Made by a program: the position numbers and the translations under genes. From a bacterium (lineage in GTDB: Bacteria; Verrucomicrobiota; Verrucomicrobiia; Limisphaerales; UBA11358): a stretch of 38,872 nucleotides of DNA. The stretch spans positions 1 through 38,872 of the forward strand of contig JAJXYT010000190.1 in NCBI GenBank assembly GCA_021780375.1, given 5' to 3'. Under the pieces are notes generated by a model. It saw only the letters and a list, made by a program, of their open reading frames with translations. It ran no database searches and was not told the DNA's origin. Positions 32,201 to 38,872 of this stretch are shown here, piece after piece. How positions within the stretch are numbered: position 1 is the first letter of the stretch; every line of letters starts with the position of its first letter.

Positions 32201-32920
32201 TTACAGGGAGAATCCCGCTGCTTTGGCATCCGCAGCGAAGGTTTTCACCGTGTCCAGCGACATTTCCGGCAGGCCGGTGCCCACCAGCTTCATCGCCTTG
32301 TTCAGAATGTCGTGGGGCACGGTCACGATTTTGCAGCCGCATGCCTCCGCTTGAAAAATGTTGAGCACTTCACGGACACTGGCCCAAAGCAACTCGGCCT
32401 GCGGCAACCCCGCGAGGATTTTATTCGCGTTGCGCATGTGCGGCATCGGGTCCTCCCCGACATCCGCTATGCGGCCCGCAAATACCGACACCACGGCGGG
32501 CACCTTGGGATTGAGCGCTTTGGCCACGCCGGTCACCTGTTCCTCCGTGAACATGGCGGTGATATTAAGTTTCACGCCTTCCTGAGCCAGTTCGCGCACG
32601 AGCGGCAAGGAGGATTCGCCACGGGTGTTGGAGATGGGAATTTTGACATAGACATTTTTCGCCCAGTCCTTGATTTTCAACGCTTGCCGCCGCATTTCCG
32701 GAAAGTCGTCGGAGAAAACCTCAAACGAAATCGGCTTCTCGGTGATGTTTTTCAAGAGGTCGTGCGCGAACGCCTCGTAATCATGCACGCCCGCCTTGCG
32801 CATGAGCGAAGGATTGGTGGTCATGCCCTTGACAAGCGGGTTGGCGTTCAACTGGAGCATTCCGGTTTTGTCGGCACCATCGGCGAAAATTTTTACTTTG
32901 AGACTGGCCAGGTTTTTCAT
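32201..32920 (-). CDS. Transaldolase (TalC/fructose-6-phosphate aldolase-like subfamily)
   Basis: 239 aa. KIFADGADK, VKGMTTNPSLMRKAG, VYVKIPIS with the Schiff-base lysine Lys93, NITAMFTEEQV and VSVFAGRIADVGEDP are conserved transaldolase motifs. The length fits the small transaldolase/FSA group. Transfers dihydroxyacetone units between sugar phosphates in the cytoplasm, linking the pentose phosphate pathway to glycolysis and to sedoheptulose 7-phosphate, the precursor of heptose. The start at 32920 (MKNLASLKVKIF) is preferred to one at 32950, which adds a tail not seen in the family. Confidence 0.92.
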   Translation of the reverse strand: MKNLASLKVKIFADGADKTGMLQLNANPLVKGMTTNPSLMRKAGVHDYEAFAHDLLKNITEKPISFEVFSDDFPEMRRQALKIKDWAKNVYVKIPISNTRGESSLPLVRELAQEGVKLNITAMFTEEQVTGVAKALNPKVPAVVSVFAGRIADVGEDPMPHMRNANKILAGLPQAELLWASVREVLNIFQAEACGCKIVTVPHDILNKAMKLVGTGLPEMSLDTVKTFAADAKAAGFSL

Positions 32921-33365
32921 GCAGCCCACAACATAAAACAATCTTGCCAATCTTCAACTTATTTTGCGCCGGCGAGGATAATTTCGGCTGCTTGCAGCGT
33001 TGAGAGAAGAATTGCCGGTTTGAAATCGGCGCGGGTTTGGCTAACATCCCCGCCATGCGGACAAATCCAAATGCGACCGTGCCCCGGCCACAGTGCGGTT
33101 TTGTTTTGTGCCGGATTTTTGCCGGCTGCTGGTCGGATACCGGGTTCACTGTGGCTCAGTCGTGCTCCTGAGCAGAGGAAAGACCGGCCCATGCACAAGG
33201 ACAGGAGCACAAAACACTTCACGATGAAAATAGTCTGCGCCCGCCCGCGCCGATGGAAGCCGTTTGGCGCCGGCACCAGGCTGCCGGTCCGCCCCCGGCC
33301 GGGAGAAGGTCATTCGGGAGGTTTTGCATGGCGCGCCTTCACCGCGGTCCCTTGGAGCCGCTCCT
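32921..33365. other. Intergenic region before the flippase gene
   Basis: About 445 bases with no supported gene. It must hold the promoter of the transaldolase (minus) and of the polysaccharide locus (plus). It contains a strong stem (33162-33210). A 38-codon plus-strand ORF from 33054 has no ribosome-binding site. The phrase GAGGAAAGACCGG recalls RNase P RNA, but other parts of that RNA are not present. Confidence 0.5.
33162..33210 (+). other. 9-bp stem with 31-nt loop in the flippase leader
   Basis: GTGCTCCTG (33162-33170) pairs exactly with CAGGAGCAC (33202-33210). It lies about 155 nt before the flippase start. A preceding GCTCA/TGAGC pairing overlaps it and could form an alternative fold. 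It could be a leader RNA structure, a terminator for something short, or a protein-binding site. No riboswitch class is recognised. Confidence 0.3.
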
Positions 33366-34640
33366 GTGAATAACGATTCATCAAATTCCAACGGTCGGCG
33401 AGCCGGCGGGTTATTGCAGACCGGCATCGTTTTTTCCGCCATCAGCTTTGTCACCGGCCTGGGCAACATGGCCTTCCAGGGCGTGATGGCACGGCACCTG
33501 AAGGAGCAGGGCCAGTACGGAAATGCGAACAGCGCGCTGAATGCGCTCATGCCCCTGTTAAGTTTGTTGCCGTCCATCGCCACGTTCGCCGTGGCGCATT
33601 ACATTGCGCATTTTAATGCGCGCGGTGACAGCGCGCGGCTGCAGGGATTGCTGTCCGGCTGCCGGAAATTTTTATTCCATCTCACCATTGCCGGCTCGGC
33701 GCTGGCGGTGCTGGCTGTCAAGCCATTGAGCATTTTTTTTCATTACAGCCCGGCCTTGATGCTCACCACCTTGGTTTGCACCTTGTTGACTTTGTGGACT
33801 TCGCTGGCCGGGGCATTGTGTCAGGGATTGGCATGGTTCAAGCGGCTCGCCCTCATCGGGTTGCTCGCCATGTTGCTGCGGGTTGCTTTTGGCTGGTTCG
33901 TGACACTCAAATGGCCGTCGCCGGAAACCGCCGTGCTGGCCTCAACCTTCGCGTTGCTCGCCTATCTCGTCCTGCTGGTTTGGAAGCGTGAGTTGACCAT
34001 GCACAGCGAAGCGGTCTCGCCGTGGAACCGCGAGTTCGTGCATTATCTGGTCGTCAGCGCGACCTGCGTCGGCGGCGGATATTTCTTTACGCAAGGTGAT
34101 TTGCTCGTTGCCAAGAAATTCTTCACCGGTGCGGAAAACGACGCTTACAACTGTGCCGAGCGGCTTGCCATAGCGCTGCCGATCACCGTGTCACCTCTGC
34201 TCACCGTGTTGTTCACCTCCCGTTCCGGCGCCCGTAGCGGGAGCATTGTGGGAGACCAATTGAAGCTGCTCGGACTCTATCTCCTCGGTCTGGCGTTCGG
34301 CGCGACGGCGTTGTTTATTCTGCGGGATTTCTGCGTGAAACTCATCCTGGGCAGGTCATCGCCGGAAGCCGAGGCGATGATCGCCCCGCTGGCCGTCACG
34401 ATGATTTTTGTAGCTCTGCTCCAGGCGCTCGCACTTTGGGCTTTGGCCAGTCGTTGGATGAAAATCTCTTTGCTTTACGGGGTGCTCGGCGTGGGTTACT
34501 GGCTGGCCCTGCTCGTACGCGGACAATCTCCCACGGGTTTGTTGCAGACGATGCCGGTTGCCGCGGGCATCGCTTTTGGCCTGTTGGTGGTTATCTGGTT
34601 TATCACCCTGCGCCGGCATAAACCGGCCATACCGGGCTGA
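33366..34640 (+). CDS. Polysaccharide flippase-like membrane protein (MOP superfamily)
   Basis: About 424 aa with a GTG start seven nt after GGAG. Some twelve hydrophobic segments are visible; the N-terminus TGIVFSAISFVTGLGNMAFQGVMARHLKEQGQYGNANSALNAL is typical of Wzx/MurJ-like oligosaccharide exporters. It probably moves a lipid-linked saccharide across the inner membrane. Sitting at the head of a nucleotide-sugar and glycosyltransferase cluster fits an O-antigen or exopolysaccharide role. Longer in-frame starts run through the GC-rich leader and are not membrane-like. Confidence 0.83.
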   Translation: MNNDSSNSNGRRAGGLLQTGIVFSAISFVTGLGNMAFQGVMARHLKEQGQYGNANSALNALMPLLSLLPSIATFAVAHYIAHFNARGDSARLQGLLSGCRKFLFHLTIAGSALAVLAVKPLSIFFHYSPALMLTTLVCTLLTLWTSLAGALCQGLAWFKRLALIGLLAMLLRVAFGWFVTLKWPSPETAVLASTFALLAYLVLLVWKRELTMHSEAVSPWNREFVHYLVVSATCVGGGYFFTQGDLLVAKKFFTGAENDAYNCAERLAIALPITVSPLLTVLFTSRSGARSGSIVGDQLKLLGLYLLGLAFGATALFILRDFCVKLILGRSSPEAEAMIAPLAVTMIFVALLQALALWALASRWMKISLLYGVLGVGYWLALLVRGQSPTGLLQTMPVAAGIAFGLLVVIWFITLRRHKPAIPG

Positions 34641-34712
34641 TTTGGGTCCGGCCTTGCCGGGGGCTATTTTGCTTGTCAGATGACTCATCTCAATTAAAAC
34701 TCGCACGACAAC

Positions 34713-35723
34713 ATGGCGAAGAAAGCGTTGATCACCGGCATCACCGGCCAGGATGGCTCCTATCTGGCGGAACTGTTGCTGGGCAAGGGTTACGAGGTTC
34801 ACGGCATCGTACGGCGCGCCAGCACGTTCAACCGCGGACGCCTGGACGGCATTTACTCGGACCCGCAATTGAGTGAAACCCGCCTTTTTCTGCATTATGG
34901 CGATTTGGGGGACGGCTCGCTGGTACGCCTGCTGGCCCGGTTGCAGCCTGGGGAAATTTACAATCTCGGCGCCCAAAGTCACGTGCGCGTAAGTTTTGAT
35001 AATCCCGAATACACGACCGATATCAATGCCACTGGCACCGTCCGGCTGTTGGAGGCAATTCGTGAATCCGGCGTCAAATCCCGTTTCTATCAAGCATCGT
35101 CCAGTGAAATGTATGGAAAGGTCCACGAAGTGCCGCAAACGGAAAACACACCGTTTCAGCCCCGCAGCCCTTATGCTGTGTCCAAAGTATATGCCTATTG
35201 GATTACGGTAAATTACCGGGAAGCCTACGGCCTGCACGCCACCAACGGCATCCTGTTCAATCACGAATCCCCCCGGCGCGGTGAAGGATTTGTGACCCGC
35301 AAAATCACCCGGGCCGTGGCCCATATCAAAGCCGGTCTTCAGAACAAATTGTATCTGGGCAATCTGGACGCGAAGCGGGACTGGGGTTATGCCAAGGAAT
35401 ACGTCGAGGCCATGTGGTTGATGTTGCAACAGGACCAACCCGACGATTACGTGATCGCCACCGGCGAAACGCATTCCGTGCGGGAGTTTCTGGAGGAAGC
35501 CTTTGGTCATGTCGGCCTTGATTGGAGTAATTACGTTGTCCAAGACCCCCGTTATCTCCGTCCAACCGAGGTGGATTTGCTGATAGGCGACTGCACCAAG
35601 GCCCGGCACAAGCTTGGTTGGCATCCAAAAACAACTTTCAAAGCCCTGGTAAAGCTGATGGTAGATGCAGACATCGCCCTACTCAAAGCTCATCGGGAGG
35701 GTCAAATTAAAGTTACTTCCTGA
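34713..35723 (+). CDS. gmd: GDP-mannose 4,6-dehydratase
   Basis: 336 aa, extended [22 protein letters not shown] carries the NADP-binding glycine motif; SSSEMYG (129-135), Tyr154 and Lys158 in [12 protein letters not shown] form the catalytic set; [19 protein letters not shown] and [20 protein letters not shown] are strong Gmd signatures. Converts GDP-mannose to GDP-4-keto-6-deoxymannose, precursor of fucose, rhamnose and related sugars. Three bp separate it from a paralogue. Confidence 0.96.
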   Translation: MAKKALITGITGQDGSYLAELLLGKGYEVHGIVRRASTFNRGRLDGIYSDPQLSETRLFLHYGDLGDGSLVRLLARLQPGEIYNLGAQSHVRVSFDNPEYTTDINATGTVRLLEAIRESGVKSRFYQASSSEMYGKVHEVPQTENTPFQPRSPYAVSKVYAYWITVNYREAYGLHATNGILFNHESPRRGEGFVTRKITRAVAHIKAGLQNKLYLGNLDAKRDWGYAKEYVEAMWLMLQQDQPDDYVIATGETHSVREFLEEAFGHVGLDWSNYVVQDPRYLRPTEVDLLIGDCTKARHKLGWHPKTTFKALVKLMVDADIALLKAHREGQIKVTS

Positions 35724-35726
35724 ATC

Positions 35727-36707
35727 GTGCGGCGCGCATTCATTACCGGCATTAGCGGCCAGGACGGCTCCTACCTTGCTGAATTCCTGCTCGGCAAGGA
35801 CTACGAGGTTCATGGTCTAGTCCGAAGGTTCGACACCTCACCTCCTTATCACCTTAAACATCTCTTGACCGATTCCGCTGCCGCTAACCGGCTCTTTCTC
35901 TATCAAGGTGACATAGAAGAGGGAGCTTTGCTCCGTCACCATTTGATTAAAAGTAAATCTGAAGAAGTCTATCACCTCGCAGGCAAAACACAAGTCGGGT
36001 TGAGCTATGAACAGGTTGAAATCACCTGCCAGACAAACGCCATGGGCACGCTCAAGCTGCTGGAAATTGTACGGCATTTGCAGCACCCAGTGAGGCTTTT
36101 CTATGCCTCTTCAAGCGAAATTTTTGGTTGTCCCGACATAATGCCTCAAGATGAGCAAACTCCATACCGGCCCGTAACACCCTATGGTTGCGCTAAAGCC
36201 TTCGCAACCCAAATGGTTTCTGTTTACCGGCGGTCCTTTGGCATGTATGCCTGCAGTGGCATACTCTATAACCATGAATCACCACGTCGGGGTAAACATT
36301 TTGTTACTCAGAAGATTTGTCGAGCCGCGGCGGCCATCAGCGAGGGGCAGCAACAGGAACTAAGACTTGGGAGCCTCGCTGTTCAACGTGACTGGGGCGA
36401 TGCGCGTGACTACATACGCGGTATGTGGCAGGTACTACAGCATCCCAGGCCGGAGGATTTTGTATTTGCAACCGGCGAACTGCACTCGGTGGAAGAAGTC
36501 TTGGAAATCGCTTTTGCCACGGTAAATCTGGACTGGCGAAACTATGTTCATCAGGATCCAAAGCTGTTGCGTCCGGACGAGCCAACACAATCAGTCGGCA
36601 ACCCGGCCAAGGCTCGCCGTTTGCTCGGCTGGAAATGCAGCAGCACCTTTCAACAACTCATCAGAGAAATGACTCTTAGTGCTTGTCGTTCGTCGCATGG
36701 TCAATGA
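35727..36707 (+). CDS. Gmd-like nucleotide-sugar dehydratase/epimerase, tandem paralogue
   Basis: 326 aa, GTG start. [27 protein letters not shown] (128-134), Tyr153 and Lys157 in [32 protein letters not shown] and GSLAVQRDWGDARDYIRGMW parallel the first Gmd along the whole chain. The substrate-facing N-terminal region differs (RRFDTSPPYHLKHLL in place of [15 protein letters not shown]). It may use another GDP-sugar or catalyse a reductase/epimerase step after Gmd; sequence alone does not decide. Codon use is more AT-rich than in the first copy. Confidence 0.88.
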   Translation: MRRAFITGISGQDGSYLAEFLLGKDYEVHGLVRRFDTSPPYHLKHLLTDSAAANRLFLYQGDIEEGALLRHHLIKSKSEEVYHLAGKTQVGLSYEQVEITCQTNAMGTLKLLEIVRHLQHPVRLFYASSSEIFGCPDIMPQDEQTPYRPVTPYGCAKAFATQMVSVYRRSFGMYACSGILYNHESPRRGKHFVTQKICRAAAAISEGQQQELRLGSLAVQRDWGDARDYIRGMWQVLQHPRPEDFVFATGELHSVEEVLEIAFATVNLDWRNYVHQDPKLLRPDEPTQSVGNPAKARRLLGWKCSSTFQQLIREMTLSACRSSHGQ

Positions 36708-36753
36708 CCTCCACAATTCCATTACAATTTTAAAAACTCCTGTAAATGTTCGT

Positions 36754-36782
36754 TTGACATCCTATGGGCTCTTGAATAAAAT
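36754..36782 (+). promoter_or_regulatory. Near-consensus housekeeping promoter
   Basis: TTGACA, exactly 17 nt, TAAAAT: a near-perfect sigma-70-type promoter in an AT-rich gap. Transcription would start near 36790 and run into the methyltransferase gene with a leader of about 110-130 nt. It marks a separate unit from the two gmd genes. Confidence 0.6.
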
Positions 36783-36900
36783 GTTGCTCCTTAATGACAC
36801 TTATCACGCGACAATTCGCCCTCCCCAACACGGCTCGAACAGCTCAATTCCAATAATGTTCAAGTAATGAATAAAAGTTTAAAAAAGGGGGCATCTCCTT

Positions 36901-37581
36901 GTGCCCAGAAGCGTTAAGGCTATGAAGATTATAATAATATTGAGAAGTTTTGCCATCAGCTTACTTCCAAGCATGGCTAACTTCTATGAGAACATCAGAT
37001 TTTTACGCTATCTAACTCAATGGAGGCGTGAAGGTTACTTTATACCTCTGCCCGCCTTGCTAAAGCGGTCACTCATATTAAAAGAAATTTTGCGAATCAA
37101 AGCGGATGTTCTTATCGAAACCGGAACATATCTGGGCGACACAACGTGGTTTTTGCGAAAACATATCAAGGACATTTACACAATTGAAATCGACCCCCAA
37201 CTTGCAACACTGGCACGGTGGCGCTTCCGCAACTGGAAACACATTCATGTAATTGAAGGTGATTCTGGATTCACCCTCGGAGATCTTATTCAAAAAACTG
37301 ACGGGACCATCGTGTACTGGCTTGACGGGCACTACACCCCGGGGATTGGCGGGCGCGGCTCCAAGGACTGCCCCATTTGGGAGGAATTATCAGCCATTTT
37401 ACAACACAGTAGGCAAGGCTTTTCGATATTGATCGACGATGTCCGTTGTTTCGGATCAACTCCCGGCTATCCTTCGGTCAGTGAAATTTCCAAGTTCCTC
37501 TTGGAACACAAGCCCGGTTATGAGTTCAAGGTGGAAGGCGACATCATGTTTTTCACCCCGCTTCTCAACAACTCGGAATAG
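36901..37581 (+). CDS. SAM-dependent methyltransferase-like protein of the polysaccharide locus
   Basis: 226 aa. VLIETGTYLGDTTWFLRKH resembles methyltransferase motif I, YTIEIDPQLATLARWRF strand 2, and VIEGDSG, YWLDGHYTPG and ILIDDVRCFG later motifs of a class I fold common in capsule and O-antigen clusters. It probably methylates a sugar or other polymer constituent; the acceptor is unknown. The GTG at 36901 follows a G-run; an ATG at 36922 is equally possible and gives a hydrophobic start. Strikingly AT-rich compared with the left of the window. Confidence 0.75.
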   Translation: MPRSVKAMKIIIILRSFAISLLPSMANFYENIRFLRYLTQWRREGYFIPLPALLKRSLILKEILRIKADVLIETGTYLGDTTWFLRKHIKDIYTIEIDPQLATLARWRFRNWKHIHVIEGDSGFTLGDLIQKTDGTIVYWLDGHYTPGIGGRGSKDCPIWEELSAILQHSRQGFSILIDDVRCFGSTPGYPSVSEISKFLLEHKPGYEFKVEGDIMFFTPLLNNSE

Positions 37582-37600
37582 TCAGCGGGATTGCTTCGTC

Positions 37601-38692
37601 GTGAAAATAGTTGTTGACTATCACTTGACCAATGCGCGCGAAAGCGGCATGGCTCGTTTCATTCGGGAAATGTTGGCCCACCTTCAAAAACAAGACCCTT
37701 CTTTGGAATTTGTTCTCATTGATTACGATGATATGCGGGCTTTAAAAACAAAACCTGCAAAGATTGTTGCTGTCCTCAAGGAACTACTTTACACGCAATT
37801 CATCATTCCCTTTCGTTCGCTCAAGTACGGCTGGGATCACCTCTATTTCCCGAATCCGCCAAGCCCATTTCTGCCATTAAAAGGGATTATCTTGAATATA
37901 CCCGATCTTTCCTTTTGGGTCCAGGAAAAGCCTTTTCTGCCAATGCGCTTGTATCAATGGTGTGTGTATGCCGCCAGCGCAAATGCAGCAAGACATATAA
38001 CCACTTTTTCAGAAAACTCGGCGCGTGATATAATCCGGGTCTTAAAAGTACCACGAGAAAAAATTACTGTCATCCCGCTTGGAGTAAACGACAGGTATTT
38101 CGCAACCCCGAATTCACCAAATATCGCAAAAGTTAAAAGTAAGTACGGCATCACACGGCCATACATCCTGTCGGTCCTTGGGTCATTCGTGCCACGCAAA
38201 AATGCAAATGATTTAATCGATGCATATGCAGCTCTTTCTTCTACTGTCAAACAATCCGTGCAATTGGTGTTCGTCGGCCAGAAAACCGACAGGTATTTCG
38301 CAGCGATCACTGAATATCTGCGTCGTCAATCAGTCAATGATGACATTGTGTTCACAGGGCTGGTAACAGAAGAGGAATTGCTTAACTTGTATGCTGGTGC
38401 GCGTTTATTTGCCTTTCCTTCGAGATATGAAGGTTTTGGCCTGCCGCCATTGGAGGCCATGGCAGCCGGAATTCCAGCTATCGTTTATGACAACTCCTCC
38501 TTGCCGGAAATCGTCAGTAATGCGGGAATCCTGGTCGCGGATAAAATGGAATTGCGGGACGCTATAAATAAACTTCTGACTGAACAAAATAGATGCGATC
38601 AATTGATACGAGCCGGAAAAGATCGCGCGTTGCTGTTTACATGGGAAAAAGCGGCTCAGTCACTTTTGAAAGTATTTCTTGAGCGCAGATAG
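37601..38692 (+). CDS. Glycosyltransferase family 4
   Basis: 363 aa, GTG start 19 bp after the methyltransferase stop. KIVVDYHLTNARESGMARFIREML is a typical GT4 N-terminus. The C-terminal Rossmann domain has YILSVLGSFVPRKN, FTGLVTEEELLNLYAGARLFAFPSRYEGFGLPPLEAMAAGIPAIVYDNSSLPEIV with the E-x7-E motif that binds the donor nucleotide. It adds a sugar, often mannose or rhamnose, to a growing surface polysaccharide at the cytoplasmic face. Longer in-frame starts overlap the methyltransferase gene and are not family-like. Confidence 0.92.
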   Translation: MKIVVDYHLTNARESGMARFIREMLAHLQKQDPSLEFVLIDYDDMRALKTKPAKIVAVLKELLYTQFIIPFRSLKYGWDHLYFPNPPSPFLPLKGIILNIPDLSFWVQEKPFLPMRLYQWCVYAASANAARHITTFSENSARDIIRVLKVPREKITVIPLGVNDRYFATPNSPNIAKVKSKYGITRPYILSVLGSFVPRKNANDLIDAYAALSSTVKQSVQLVFVGQKTDRYFAAITEYLRRQSVNDDIVFTGLVTEEELLNLYAGARLFAFPSRYEGFGLPPLEAMAAGIPAIVYDNSSLPEIVSNAGILVADKMELRDAINKLLTEQNRCDQLIRAGKDRALLFTWEKAAQSLLKVFLERR

Positions 38693-38699
38693 CAGGGGA

Positions 38700-38872
38700 C
38701 TATAACGTACGGTCCATTGGGGTATTAATGCCACACTCAATAGCATTCCAAGCCGCTTTGGCCCGGGCGTCCCAATCCCATTCTCGGCCGGCAGCGTAAG
38801 CCTCCTGGCTCATTTCGGCATAAAGTCCGGCGTTGGTTAGCAAGCGATGGACACACTCGGTGAATTCTTCAA
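38700..38872 (-). CDS. Glycosyltransferase, C-terminal end only
   Basis: The last 57 codons of a gene entering from beyond the right edge on the minus strand, ending in TAG at 38700. The sequence EEFTECVHRLLTNAGLYAEM, REWDWDARAKAAWNAI is a typical C-terminal helix of GT-B glycosyltransferases (GT4). It converges with the GT4 gene, with 7 bp between the stops. Confidence 0.72.
   Translation of the reverse strand, partial: EEFTECVHRLLTNAGLYAEMSQEAYAAGREWDWDARAKAAWNAIECGINTPMDRTL

Noticed and set aside
33054-33365. Possible RNase P RNA because of GAGGAAAGACCGG
   Set aside because: The distal P4 strand and other conserved blocks are missing and the space is too short for the full RNA.
34648-34660. 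CCGGC-CTT-GCCGG stem after the flippase gene as a terminator
   Set aside because: Only 5 bp and followed by a G-run before the T-stretch; too weak to list.
36679-36867. 62-codon ORF after the second gmd-like gene
   Set aside because: Overlaps the end of that gene, has no ribosome-binding site, and a near-consensus promoter lies inside it.

Overview
The window looks like a piece of a moderately GC-rich Verrucomicrobiota chromosome, probably Limisphaerales/Pedosphaera-like. This is inferred from gene content and from short intergenic repeat families, not from a marker gene. There is no rRNA, tRNA, CRISPR array, phage or transposase. Almost everything from 1 to about 19.75 kb is on the minus strand. 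The right half is mixed and ends in a cell-surface polysaccharide locus that becomes more AT-rich after about 36.7 kb.

Layout. 1-1.35 kb: a redox pair, a truncated CoA-disulfide-reductase-like flavoenzyme behind a Prx6-type peroxiredoxin. 1.75-4.0 kb: ilvD, with an extra NTF2/SnoaL-like domain inside it. 4.1-6.0 kb: three small methyltransferases. 6.1-8.3 kb: an exported Ycf48-like beta-propeller. 8.4-13.2 kb: an NtrC-type regulator, an outer-membrane barrel-like protein, a histidine kinase and an exported Asp/Gln/Arg-rich coiled-coil protein with an excellent sigma-54 promoter. 13.4-16.4 kb: an OmpR-type two-component pair, a DUF2231 membrane protein and an exported rubrerythrin. 16.6-19.75 kb: a 53-aa protein, a sulfide:quinone-oxidoreductase-like flavoprotein, a membrane rhodanese, a zinc-finger anti-sigma factor and an ECF sigma factor. 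20-23.4 kb: NfeD protease, SPFH protein, a zinc-ribbon protein and an exported unknown. 23.4-26 kb: a GspE/PilB ATPase and a TPR-MshEN partner. 26.2-32.1 kb: a two-domain glycogen debranching enzyme, rfaE2 and a heptosyltransferase-like GT9. 32.2-32.9 kb: a transaldolase. 33.4-38.9 kb: flippase, two tandem gmd-like genes, a methyltransferase and two glycosyltransferases.

Main result. A 28-bp motif, TTGTRAC-N14-CGRCTCA read on the minus strand, occurs at exactly the same spacing in three intergenic regions: before the peroxiredoxin, before the anti-sigma-rhodanese-SQR operon, and before a 46-aa ORF that leads into the NtrC operon. It looks like an ECF-type promoter. An ECF sigma gene lies beside one copy. 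If that sigma factor reads the motif, it would link peroxide and persulfide handling, sulfide/sulfane-sulfur chemistry and a sigma-54 cascade ending at the exported Asp/Gln/Arg-rich protein. The motif and gene order are seen directly; the regulon is inference.

Other points of note are the domain inserted in IlvD, an exported rubrerythrin, a GH13+GH133 fusion with a REP-like palindrome translated in frame, and several repeat or hairpin elements between genes.
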